A stretch of 64,000 nucleotides of DNA, taken from NCBI RefSeq assembly GCF_000018545.1, contig NC_012586.1, positions 496,001-560,000 of the forward strand, read 5' to 3'. Below the pieces are notes generated by a model that worked only from the letters and a program-made list of their open reading frames with translations, did no database searches and had not been told where the DNA came from. Positions 46,961-54,721 of this stretch are shown here, piece after piece. The position numbers were made by a program, and so were the translations under genes. Numbering within the stretch: position 1 is the first letter of the stretch; each line of letters opens with the position of its first letter. This DNA is from Sinorhizobium fredii NGR234 (lineage in GTDB: Bacteria; Pseudomonadota; Alphaproteobacteria; Rhizobiales; Rhizobiaceae).

Positions 46961-48043
46961 ATGAACAAGCACGCCAAAGTTGGCCCCGCGCCTGATGATC
47001 AGGAAAAGCCCGCATTCGTCGATCTGAGGTCGCCACGAACGATTAACCTCGCGCTCCAGGGAGGGGGGGCCCACGGCGCCTTCACCTGGGGGGTGCTCGA
47101 CCGGCTTCTCGATGAGCCGAACCTGTCCTTCGAGGGCATTGTCGCGACCAGCGCTGGTGCGATGAATGCCGCTGTGTTGGCCTACGGGCTTGCGGAAGGT
47201 GGCCGCAGCGGCGCCCAAAAGGCACTCGCCAATTTCTGGCGTCGCATCAGCCACGCGGCCGCCTTCAGTCCGCTGCAGCCGAGCTTGCTGGATCGCATTA
47301 CCGGGTCGAAATCTCTGGAGTTTTCGCCAGCCTTTATCATCTTCGACATGGTGACGCGACTGCTATCGCCCTATCAGTTCAATCCGCTGAACTATAATCC
47401 TTTACGTCAGGTGCTGGAGCAATCGATCGATCTCGATGCGATCCGCATGGCGCGTTGCCCCGTCAAGCTGAACATCTGCGCAACCAATGTGCGCTCCGGC
47501 AAGGTCAAGGTGTTTCCGAATGACGAGATTTCGATAGACGCGGTGATGGCCTCTGCCTGCCTGCCCTTCCTCTTTCAGGCAGTCGAGATCGACGGCGAAG
47601 CCTATTGGGACGGCGGTTACATGGGAAACCCCGCAATTTTCCCGTTGATCTACGGCTGCGAGACGCCGGATGTGCTGGTAGTACACATCAATCCGCTCGA
47701 GCGAACGGAATTGCCGAGGACTGCGGCCGAAATCCTCAACAGGATCAACGAGATCAGCTTCAACTCATCGCTGCTCAGGGAGATGCGTGCAATCGCCTTT
47801 GTGACGCAACTGATCGATTCCGAGGCAAGCAATTCCCTCGGACTCAAACGCATCTTCGTGCACGGCATCTCGGACGATGAGACGATGAGAAACCTCAGCG
47901 TCTCGAGCAAGCTCAATGCCGAGTGGGGAGCCCTGGTAGACCTCCGTGATCGCGGCCGACAATGCGCGGAGGACTGGCTGATGGCGAACTACGACGCGAT
48001 AGGGAAGCGTTCGAGCGTCGATATCAGTACGCGTTACCTCTAG
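46961..48043 (+). CDS. Patatin-like phospholipase/esterase
   Basis: ATG 46961 (MNKHAKVGPAPDDQEKPAF) follows GAGGAGAG; 360 residues. Oxyanion loop LALQGGGAHGAFTWGVLDRLL, nucleophile elbow in IVATSAGAMNAAV (ATSAG rather than the usual GxSxG), and the catalytic Asp in YWDGGYMGNP. Rhizobial homologues lie beside bdhA and are thought to act in lipid or polyhydroxybutyrate turnover, perhaps as a depolymerase-like esterase. Cytosolic or membrane-associated; no signal peptide. Confidence 0.9.
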   Translation: MNKHAKVGPAPDDQEKPAFVDLRSPRTINLALQGGGAHGAFTWGVLDRLLDEPNLSFEGIVATSAGAMNAAVLAYGLAEGGRSGAQKALANFWRRISHAAAFSPLQPSLLDRITGSKSLEFSPAFIIFDMVTRLLSPYQFNPLNYNPLRQVLEQSIDLDAIRMARCPVKLNICATNVRSGKVKVFPNDEISIDAVMASACLPFLFQAVEIDGEAYWDGGYMGNPAIFPLIYGCETPDVLVVHINPLERTELPRTAAEILNRINEISFNSSLLREMRAIAFVTQLIDSEASNSLGLKRIFVHGISDDETMRNLSVSSKLNAEWGALVDLRDRGRQCAEDWLMANYDAIGKRSSVDISTRYL

Positions 48044-48105
48044 GGCGCTTGTCGCTTCCCGACCAATCGCAGCGCGTCGCCGCAGAGTGCGCGCAAGCCC
48101 TCGTT

Positions 48106-48182
48106 GCCATCTCCCTCCCGATGGCAGTCTTGCTCCCTCCCTCCCGATGGCAGTCTTGCCCCTCCCCAGGGGCCTTTTTTTC
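48106..48182 (+). ncRNA. Candidate trans-acting sRNA with anti-Shine-Dalgarno loops
   Basis: GCCATC (48106-48111) and GATGGC (48120-48125) form a stem whose 8-nt loop is TCCCTCCC; the unit is then repeated (22-nt copies at 48111-48132 and 48137-48158, each starting CTCCCTCCCGATGG), and a terminator follows: GCCCCT-CCCC-AGGGGC then CTTTTTTT (about 48158-48182). C-rich loops able to pair with Shine-Dalgarno sequences are the hallmark of the alpha-r14 (NfeR1)/cuckoo sRNA type in rhizobia. The 5' end and promoter are unknown; it could also be the processed 3' UTR of the patatin transcript. Confidence 0.6.
48158..48180 (+). terminator. Rho-independent terminator
   Basis: GCCCCT / AGGGGC stem with CCCC loop directly followed by C and seven T. 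It ends the bdhA-patatin transcript and/or the sRNA candidate, and separates them from the bufferin operon. Confidence 0.85.
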
Positions 48183-48326
48183 GTCTCGGGTGCGCCATCG
48201 CCGACGGATAGCTCGGCCTATCGAAACCATGCCTGAACAGCATTTCAAAGAGCGAGAGCGGTCTGCCAAGCTTCCTCCATCAGGCCGATATCCGGTCTGA
48301 GCAACGTCAGATCCAGGAGATGTTCA

Positions 48327-48596
48327 ATGATCAACTCTCGTACGCTCATCGGTTCCGCGCTTGCGGCGATCGCCTCTGTCTCGGCTTCGACGGCCTCGGC
48401 AGGTCCGGCCGCCCAGCCCGAGTTCTCGTTCGAGAAGTGCTACGGCATCGTCAAGGCGGGGCAGAACGATTGCCAAACAGCAACCCATTCCTGCGCCGGC
48501 ACCTCGACGATGGACGACCAGGTCGACGCCTGGATCTACGTGCCAGCCGGTACCTGCGGAAAGATCGCCGGCGGCAGCAACGCCCCGAAGGCCTGA
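48327..48596 (+). CDS. bufA: Bufferin-type copper storage precursor (DUF2282)
   Basis: 89 residues with a signal peptide ([19 protein letters not shown] ... ASAG). The mature part has the DUF2282/BufA pattern and four cysteines: [22 protein letters not shown] and PAGTCGK. By established work on bufferins, such peptides are modified by the BufB/BufC complex at cysteines to bind copper in the periplasm. CAGGAGA precedes the ATG. First gene of a seven-gene operon. Confidence 0.9.
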   Translation: MINSRTLIGSALAAIASVSASTASAGPAAQPEFSFEKCYGIVKAGQNDCQTATHSCAGTSTMDDQVDAWIYVPAGTCGKIAGGSNAPKA

Positions 48597-48632
48597 CGGG
48601 CCGCTCGACAACAAAGCAAAGGGAGTAGACCG

Positions 48633-49664
48633 ATGCCCAAGACGTTCCCAACCCACCCGGTGCCATGCGCTGCGGGCATCGGCCTCCGTTCCATACACAT
48701 TGCTGAGATGCTTTCCCGCAGGCCTGCTGCGGGTTGGCTGGAAATTCATGCCGAAAACTACATGGGCCAATCAGCGGCTGTGGACGCGCTCGAAAAGCTG
48801 CGCGAGATTTATCCGCTTTCAGTGCACGGCGTCGGGCTGTCCCTAGGCAGCGCTTCAGGCCTCGATCGGGCGCATCTGGAGCGGCTTCGCCTCGTCTGCG
48901 AACGCTTCCAGCCGGCGATCGTCTCAGAGCACCTTGCCTGGAGTGTCGCAGACGGCGCCTACCTCAACGACCTCCTGCCGCTACGCTACGACAAAGAGGC
49001 GCTCGCCATCGTTTCCGGGAACATCGGTCGACTGCAGGACACACTCAAGCGCCAGGTGTTCATCGAAAACCTTTCCGCCTATCTGGCCTTCGCCAAATCC
49101 AGGATGACAGAGGCCGAGTTTCTGGCCGAGCTCGTCAGCCGCACCGGTTGCGGATTGTTGCTGGACGTAAACAATGTCCACGTCTCCGCATGCAACCTCG
49201 ATTTCGATGCGCTGGCCTTCATCGACGCACTGCCTGCCGACGCGATCGGCGAAATCCACCTAGCCGGCCACGCGGTCAACGAAGTCGACGGTGACGTCAT
49301 ACTCATCGACGACCATGGGTCGCGCGTGCCACCGGCCGTCTGGTCTCTCTATGCCCACGCGCTCCGCAAAATTGGACCGCGACCGACACTGATCGAATGG
49401 GACACGGATGTTCCGCCGCTCGATGTGTTGTTGGGCGAAGCCATGTGGGCCGACATGCTCGCCAGCCGGATCGCCTTCGACGCGCGCCTTGACGAGCCGC
49501 CGGTTACTGCACCAGACGGTCGTTTCGAGACGATGAGGTTGCCCGGCCGCGATGGCACAAATGGCATCCGTTTCCCGGCGCTTGCCGCAATTGCGGCAGT
49601 CAAAGCCGTGTGCGGCAAGTGCGCATCGGCTCATTGCAGGAGGGACGGCCATGTCCTCCATTGA
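48633..49664 (+). CDS. bufB: DUF692 (MbnB-like) multinuclear iron enzyme, BufB
   Basis: 343 residues. A TIM-barrel of the DUF692 family: GIGLRSIHIAEMLSRRPAAGWLEIHAENYMG, SVHGVGLSLGS, ISEHLAWS-type segment VSEHLAWSV, EIHLAGHA and LIEWDTDVPPLDVL hold the expected His, Glu and Asp iron ligands. It would modify BufA cysteines with BufC. The C-terminal tail (CGKCASAHCRRDGH) is cysteine-rich, unusual for the family. It overlaps bufC by 14 bp. Confidence 0.9.
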   Translation: MPKTFPTHPVPCAAGIGLRSIHIAEMLSRRPAAGWLEIHAENYMGQSAAVDALEKLREIYPLSVHGVGLSLGSASGLDRAHLERLRLVCERFQPAIVSEHLAWSVADGAYLNDLLPLRYDKEALAIVSGNIGRLQDTLKRQVFIENLSAYLAFAKSRMTEAEFLAELVSRTGCGLLLDVNNVHVSACNLDFDALAFIDALPADAIGEIHLAGHAVNEVDGDVILIDDHGSRVPPAVWSLYAHALRKIGPRPTLIEWDTDVPPLDVLLGEAMWADMLASRIAFDARLDEPPVTAPDGRFETMRLPGRDGTNGIRFPALAAIAAVKAVCGKCASAHCRRDGHVLH

Positions 49665-50451
49665 AACCCTACAGAGCGTCGTCGCTCGTGCGGTACTGAC
49701 CACCGGCCCCGCAGATATCCTGCCGCTCCTGACGCAGGGCCGTTTCGACCCTGCAAGGCGGCTCAATATTTACCGCAATAATACGCTGGTATCGCTCACG
49801 ACTACCTTGAAGGCCGTGTTCCCGGTGACGGTGCAGCTGCTCGACGAACGCTACTTCAGTTATGTGGCGAGCTGCTTCATCCGGAGCAATCCGCCACAAG
49901 AGCCACGCCTTTCGCGTTACGGCGCTGGACTTGCGTCATTTCTCGCGAACTTCGAGGGAACCGCGCACATGCCGTTCGTCTCCGAGGTCGCGCGTCTCGA
50001 GTGGAAGATTGCCGAAGCGCTCGACGCGCCGTTGGAGCGGCCGAGTACACTCATCGAGCTCTATGAGAGGCTTTCGAGCGGGTCCTTTGCGCTCTTCCTG
50101 CAGCCTTCGCTTCGACTTGTTCTCTGCCGCTGGCCCGCCCTCAGCATATGGGCGGCGCACCAGCATGGAGGCGAACCCGACAGACTCGCGGATTTCAACC
50201 GCGAACCGGAGCGCATCGCGCTCTGGAGACATGGCGACACTGTTCGCTTCCTGCGCCTCGACGCCGCGGAGTTTGCGTTTTGGCATGTATTGAGGCGGGG
50301 CAGGGGACTCGAGGCTGCGGTTGCCCGCGCCTGCCGCCACTCGCCTGAGTTCGATATCGCACGAGCGCTGACGGGCCTTTTCGTCAGCGAGCTCGTCATC
50401 GGCATCCATCACATGAAGGAATCTTCCAACCAGCCGGAGAGAGTGCCATGA
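49651..50451 (+). CDS. bufC: DUF2063 partner protein, BufC
   Basis: ATG 49651 (MSSIETLQSVVARAVLTTG) follows GGAGGG inside the 3' end of bufB; 266 residues. The DUF2063 domain (FDPARRLNIYRNNTLVSLTTTLKAVFP; LLDERYFSYVASCFIRSNPP; YGAGLASFLANF) is that of RiPP recognition partners of DUF692 enzymes. It should deliver BufA to BufB. ATGA overlap with doxX. Confidence 0.9.
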   Translation: MSSIETLQSVVARAVLTTGPADILPLLTQGRFDPARRLNIYRNNTLVSLTTTLKAVFPVTVQLLDERYFSYVASCFIRSNPPQEPRLSRYGAGLASFLANFEGTAHMPFVSEVARLEWKIAEALDAPLERPSTLIELYERLSSGSFALFLQPSLRLVLCRWPALSIWAAHQHGGEPDRLADFNREPERIALWRHGDTVRFLRLDAAEFAFWHVLRRGRGLEAAVARACRHSPEFDIARALTGLFVSELVIGIHHMKESSNQPERVP

Positions 50452-50921
50452 CCACAATGCGCGCAACACCGATCAGTTTTTCGAGAACGATATACAGGCT
50501 TCACGACACTGTCGTGGAGTGGGCGACCGCCCTGCCCCTATCGATCGTGCAATTGGCGTCCCGCGTGGCGATCGCAGAGGTTTTCTGGCAATCCGCCCAG
50601 ACGAAGCTCGCATCCTGGCCGGTTACGCTCCAGCTGTTCGCCTTCGAATATCGCGTGCCGCTACTCGATTCCGGACTGGCCGCCGTCACGGCGACGACGG
50701 CGGAACTCAGTGGCGCGGCGATGCTCGCCTTGGGACTGCTCGCGCGGCTCGCCTCACTGATGCTGCTCGGCGTCGTCGCCACCATCCAGATCTTCGTCTA
50801 CCCGGATCATTGGGTCGAGCATCTGATGTGGACGAGCCTGCTCCTGCTCATCCTATCGCGCGGCGCCGGAGTCATCTCCGTCGATCATCTGGTCTCCCGA
50901 CGCATCCGTGCCGGAGGCTGA
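50448..50921 (+). CDS. DoxX family membrane protein
   Basis: 157 residues with four membrane helices (LSIVQLASRVAIAEVFWQSA; LLARLASLMLLGVVATIQIFVY; LLLLILSRGAGVISVDHLV). DoxX proteins commonly follow bufABC genes and are believed to assist redox or metal handling at the membrane. Coupled by ATGA to bufC and 3 bp before the NDH-2 gene. Confidence 0.9.
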   Translation: MTTMRATPISFSRTIYRLHDTVVEWATALPLSIVQLASRVAIAEVFWQSAQTKLASWPVTLQLFAFEYRVPLLDSGLAAVTATTAELSGAAMLALGLLARLASLMLLGVVATIQIFVYPDHWVEHLMWTSLLLLILSRGAGVISVDHLVSRRIRAGG

Positions 50922-50924
50922 TCG

Positions 50925-52241
50925 ATGTCGGTGACGCCTGTTCAGAGCGGCTCCGTGCCGGGCAAGACTGCGGCCGGCACGGACCAGACAAAGCACCGGC
51001 CGCACGTGGTCATTCTCGGTGCCGGCTTCGGCGGCCTGAACGCGGCGGTGGCGCTCCATCGCGCGCCGGTCGAAGTCACCGTCATCGACCGGCGAAACTA
51101 TCACCTGTTCCAGCCTCTGCTTTACCAGGTAGCGACCGCGGGGCTCTCGCCGGCGCAGATTGCCATGCCGATACGCCGCATTCTTTCGCGGCAATCGAAT
51201 GCCACGGTCCTGATGGACAAGGTCGAGGCTCTCGACACCGCCGCGCGATGCGTCGTGACCGTCAGCCGGCGCATCCCCTATGACTACCTGATCGTCGCGA
51301 CCGGCGCCCGCCATACTTATTTCGGCAACGACGACTGGGCGGACCACGCCCCGGGCCTGAAGACAATCACGGATGCGACGGCGATCCGCGCCCGCATCCT
51401 CTCAGCCTTCGAACGGGCGGAGGTGACCGATGACCCTTGTTTGCGTCACAAGTTGTTGACCTTCATTGTCGTCGGCGGCGGACCAACCGGCGTCGAACTC
51501 GCCGGTGCGATAGCCGAGCTCGCCCGAAGGACGATCGTTCGCGATTTTCGGCGCATTGACTCATCCTCTGCTCGCGTGGTGCTTGTCGAGGCGGGTGAGC
51601 GAATCTTGCCAGCTATGCCGTGCTGCCTTTCGAGGAAGGCCCAGAGGCAACTCGAAGGGCTTGGCGTCGAGGTCCTGCTCGGTAATGCCGTCGCTTCCTG
51701 CGACGATAGCGGTGTGCGGCTCGCTGACGGAACTGAAATCGGTTCCGCCTGCATTCTTTGGGCCGCCGGCGTCATGGCTTCACGTGCCGGCAAGTGGATC
51801 GGTGCGGCGGCCGACCGCGCGGGGCGGGTCATCGTCGACGAGCGCCTTAATCCGCCAGGCCACAGCGAAATATTCGTCATTGGTGATACGGCTTCGGTGA
51901 CCGGTGCTGACGGACGTCCCGTACCGGGCGTGGCGCCGGCAGCCAAACAGATGGGGCGCTACGCGGCTCGCATGATTCTCGGCGACATCGCTGGGCGGCC
52001 ATCGGCGCCTTTTCGCTACCGTGACTACGGGAATCTCGCCACCATCGGGCGCAAGGCAGCCGTTGCGGATTTCCGCCGGGCCAGACTTTCTGGCTATGCC
52101 GCGTGGCTCGTCTGGAACTTCGCCCACCTCTGGTTTCTCGTCGGCTTCCGTAATCGCCTCATGGTGTTTCTCGACTGGGCGGTCGCCTATCTCCGCAACG
52201 ATCGCGCCGCGCGGCTGATTACCGGTCAACATGAGGCCTAG
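50925..52241 (+). CDS. Type II NADH dehydrogenase (NDH-2)-like FAD oxidoreductase
   Basis: 438 residues. FAD-binding HVVILGAGFGGLNAAVALHR, the QPLLYQVATAGLSPAQIA quinone-side segment, second dinucleotide site FIVVGGGPTGVELAGAIAEL, FAD-contact VFVIGDTA-type region (EIFVIGDTASV), and a C-terminal amphipathic/transmembrane anchor (AWLVWNFAHLWFLVGFRNRL). It would oxidise NADH and reduce quinone without proton pumping. Its position directly after bufABC-doxX is not the usual minimal bufferin operon and suggests a redox link to copper handling. Confidence 0.9.
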   Translation: MSVTPVQSGSVPGKTAAGTDQTKHRPHVVILGAGFGGLNAAVALHRAPVEVTVIDRRNYHLFQPLLYQVATAGLSPAQIAMPIRRILSRQSNATVLMDKVEALDTAARCVVTVSRRIPYDYLIVATGARHTYFGNDDWADHAPGLKTITDATAIRARILSAFERAEVTDDPCLRHKLLTFIVVGGGPTGVELAGAIAELARRTIVRDFRRIDSSSARVVLVEAGERILPAMPCCLSRKAQRQLEGLGVEVLLGNAVASCDDSGVRLADGTEIGSACILWAAGVMASRAGKWIGAAADRAGRVIVDERLNPPGHSEIFVIGDTASVTGADGRPVPGVAPAAKQMGRYAARMILGDIAGRPSAPFRYRDYGNLATIGRKAAVADFRRARLSGYAAWLVWNFAHLWFLVGFRNRLMVFLDWAVAYLRNDRAARLITGQHEA

Positions 52242-52243
52242 CG

Positions 52244-54166
52244 ATGTATCGCCCGAAGCTCGCCCAGGTCGTCGTCGTTCTCGTCATGCTATCGGTGCTC
52301 TCCACTGCGGCGCTAATCCATCTCATCTGGCAGCGGGCTGCCGGCGAGAACATCGAGGAGATCGTCGCCAGCCTCGATGCACAGACAGCGGGGTCCGTCA
52401 GGAACGACCTGTCCCGGACGCTGACGCTCGTATCGAGCACTAGCGAAATTGTCCGCTCCATACTTTTCCAGGGTGCAATCAGCGCCAATGATGAGGTCAA
52501 ACGCGAGTTCCTGTTCTTGTCACTGCTGCGCGAGCAGCCGGCGATCGCCTGGATCGGCTTCGGTTTTCCGGATGGCGGCTTTTTCGGGTCGCATGCGACC
52601 GCTGACGGCCGGATCGAAATGGTCGAAATCGGCGCTGCGAAAGCCGGCGAGGTCCGTCCGCTGCGGCGCGATCTCTACCGACCGATCCCGGGCGACATCT
52701 TTTTCGAGGAGCGCATCAAGGCGGAGAGCGCCTATGTGGCACTCGGCGCCCCCTGGTATCGGCTGGGCAAGGAAACCGGAGAGCCCGTCTGGACGGTCAC
52801 CAATGTACTGCCGAACGGTTTCGAGCCCGCGATGGTGCTGTCGAAGCGAGTCGTGACCTTCGGGCGGTTCACTGGCGTGGTGATGGTGGCCGTGAGTCTC
52901 CGACGCCTTTCCGAGACCCTGCAGGCGCTCGAGCTACCGGCGCTCGGCAAAGCCTTCGTTCTTGACGAGCGCGGGCAGGTACTTGCGACATCGCAACCCT
53001 CCGACGGCGTGATGGCGGCGCATTTTTCCGACTTTCCGGCCTCCGATGCGGTGACGACGGCCGCCGCCAAGGCCGTCGCGGCCAATAAGGTCGACGCGTT
53101 CCGCGCCGTAGTGCCAAATGCTTTGCTCGGGCCCATCCTCGTGTCCTCGTCGCGCCTGCCATTCGAGAACTGGCGCTTGGTTACCGCCACCCCGCGCTCG
53201 ACCTTCGCGGGCGGTATCGACAAGAATATCCGCCGCATAGCCGTAGTCGTGCTCGCCATGGCCGCGCTTGCCGCAGCCACTGCCGTCGGCTTTGCAAATT
53301 TCCTCTTCGCCCGGCCGCTCGCCCGGCTGGCGGAGCAACTGCGTGCGGTCGAGCGATTCTCGCTGGAAAGCATCCGCCATCACCCGACCTTCCTCGGCGA
53401 ACTCAACGATTTGTCCCAGGCGTTGAAGCGGATGGCGGGGGGGCTTTCGGCCTTCGCCCGTTACATGCCGCTCGACGTCGTGCGACCGCTCATCGAAGGC
53501 GGCACCGAGCCGAAGCCCGGCGGCGAGCTCTGTGAAGTGACGGTCATGTTCGCCGACCTGCCCGGCTTCACCGAGTTGACGGAGAGGCTCGGGCCCGGCG
53601 TCGAGCCGCATCTTACGCGCTTCCTGACGATCGCGGTCGCAGCTATCCATGCCGAGGGAGGCACTGTCGACAAGTTCATAGGGGATGCCGTCATGGCGAT
53701 CTGGAACGCTCCGGGCAAGCAGGCGGACCATGCCGCCCGCGCCTGCCGCGCGGCTGTCGCGATCCGGACGGCGATGCATGACGAGCCGCCAATTGCGGCC
53801 GGCGAGAATGCGATCCGCGTGCGCATCGGTATCAACACCGGCACGGCGCTGATCGGCAATATCGGCTCCGCTGAGAGACTGAGCTACACCGCCATCGGCG
53901 ACATGGTCAATCTCGCGAGCCGGCTGGTGAACGTGGCCAAGGAGCGCGGCGTCGAAATCGTGATCAGCGACGCGACCATGCGCGAGCTGGGGGCAGAGCC
54001 GATAACGAGACCGCTCGGACTTGCGACGGTCCGCGGCAAGGTCAAGCCCGTTGGCGTACATACGATAGACCAGTTAAAAGTTCGGTCCGCGGGAGGAAGC
54101 GATGGAAATGGCGATTACGACGGTGGCGATGCTCGCGTGCCTGCAACTCAAGCACTTCGTCGCTGA
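52244..54166 (+). CDS. Class III adenylate/guanylate cyclase with extracytoplasmic sensor
   Basis: 640 residues. Helix 1 (VVVLVMLSVLSTAALIHLIW), a 280-residue periplasmic sensor of Cache-like type (WIGFGFPDGGFFGSHATADGR; PWYRLGKETGEPVWTVT), helix 2 near residues 327-350, a HAMP-like linker, then a catalytic domain from about residue 425: VMFADLPGFTEL and DKFIGDAVMAIWNAP give the two metal Asp residues, the Lys suggests adenine specificity, and YTAIGDMVNLASRL completes the site. Probably makes cAMP in response to a periplasmic signal. Two bp after the NDH-2 stop. Confidence 0.9.
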   Translation: MYRPKLAQVVVVLVMLSVLSTAALIHLIWQRAAGENIEEIVASLDAQTAGSVRNDLSRTLTLVSSTSEIVRSILFQGAISANDEVKREFLFLSLLREQPAIAWIGFGFPDGGFFGSHATADGRIEMVEIGAAKAGEVRPLRRDLYRPIPGDIFFEERIKAESAYVALGAPWYRLGKETGEPVWTVTNVLPNGFEPAMVLSKRVVTFGRFTGVVMVAVSLRRLSETLQALELPALGKAFVLDERGQVLATSQPSDGVMAAHFSDFPASDAVTTAAAKAVAANKVDAFRAVVPNALLGPILVSSSRLPFENWRLVTATPRSTFAGGIDKNIRRIAVVVLAMAALAAATAVGFANFLFARPLARLAEQLRAVERFSLESIRHHPTFLGELNDLSQALKRMAGGLSAFARYMPLDVVRPLIEGGTEPKPGGELCEVTVMFADLPGFTELTERLGPGVEPHLTRFLTIAVAAIHAEGGTVDKFIGDAVMAIWNAPGKQADHAARACRAAVAIRTAMHDEPPIAAGENAIRVRIGINTGTALIGNIGSAERLSYTAIGDMVNLASRLVNVAKERGVEIVISDATMRELGAEPITRPLGLATVRGKVKPVGVHTIDQLKVRSAGGSDGNGDYDGGDARVPATQALRR

Positions 54167-54479
54167 TTATGTGATACAGCCAGCCTGGATCCTGCGCGGC
54201 AAGGGCAATTTTCGCATGTTCGGCGGCTACGTGCATGCGGGAGGGCACGCGCTCGGAACCGTGCCGGCGCTGATGCTTGCCAACGCTGGCATGACGCGCA
54301 TCACCATTCTTGTGCTCGCGGAATTCCTGGCTCACTATCTCATAGATTACGGTAAGGCACTGCTGTCACAGCATAGCCGCGCGGATGCTACGACCCGGGC
54401 CTATTGGGCCATGCACGGAGCCGATCAACTGCTGCACCAGCTCACCTACGCGGGGCTGATCCTTGCCGCGCTGCTGTAG
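54102..54479 (+). CDS. DUF3307 family membrane protein
   Basis: 125 residues (MEMAITTVAMLACLQLKHFV), overlapping the cyclase 3' end by 65 bp in another frame. The family pattern LKHFVADYVIQPAWILRGKG, FGGYVHAGGHALGTVP and HYLIDYGKALLSQHS is clear, with three to four membrane helices. Conserved His and Asp residues (HFVADY, HAGGH, HYLIDY) resemble a membrane metal or hydrolase site. Function unknown; last gene of the operon. Confidence 0.88.
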   Translation: MEMAITTVAMLACLQLKHFVADYVIQPAWILRGKGNFRMFGGYVHAGGHALGTVPALMLANAGMTRITILVLAEFLAHYLIDYGKALLSQHSRADATTRAYWAMHGADQLLHQLTYAGLILAALL

Positions 54480-54620
54480 GTGCTTTCGTTCCCGCGCTAA
54501 ACATCACCGGCGGGGAATGGGCGTTGTTTGCGATGGCGTATCCGACGAAGAACCCTAGCTTATCCTCGTTCTGTGCTGAAAGGATCGCATAATGGATCGT
54601 CGGGAACCGGTTGAAACGAA

Positions 54621-54711
54621 GTTATAAGAATTTCACGATCGTCTTATAGTAGGCGGCTCCTGCCAGCGAACCGTTATGCACGTTATAAGAAGATTGCGTA
54701 AATCTTATAAC
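54621..54711. promoter_or_regulatory. Two matching operator-like palindromes
   Basis: Site 1: GTTATAAGA (54621-54629), 12 nt, TCTTATA (54642-54648). Site 2: GTTATAAGA (54682-54690), 12 nt, TCTTATAAC (54703-54711). Arms and spacer length are the same while the spacers differ, and the centres are 61 bp (about six helical turns) apart, which fits a dimeric repressor binding twice on one face of the DNA. They lie directly before the nucleotidyltransferase gene. Confidence 0.65.
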
Positions 54712-54721
54712 TGGCTTTCTG

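Noticed and set aside
48111..48158. Tandem 22-nt repeats considered as a CRISPR or VNTR
   Set aside because: Only two units, 26-bp period, no spacers or cas genes; the stem-loop plus terminator reading explains them better.
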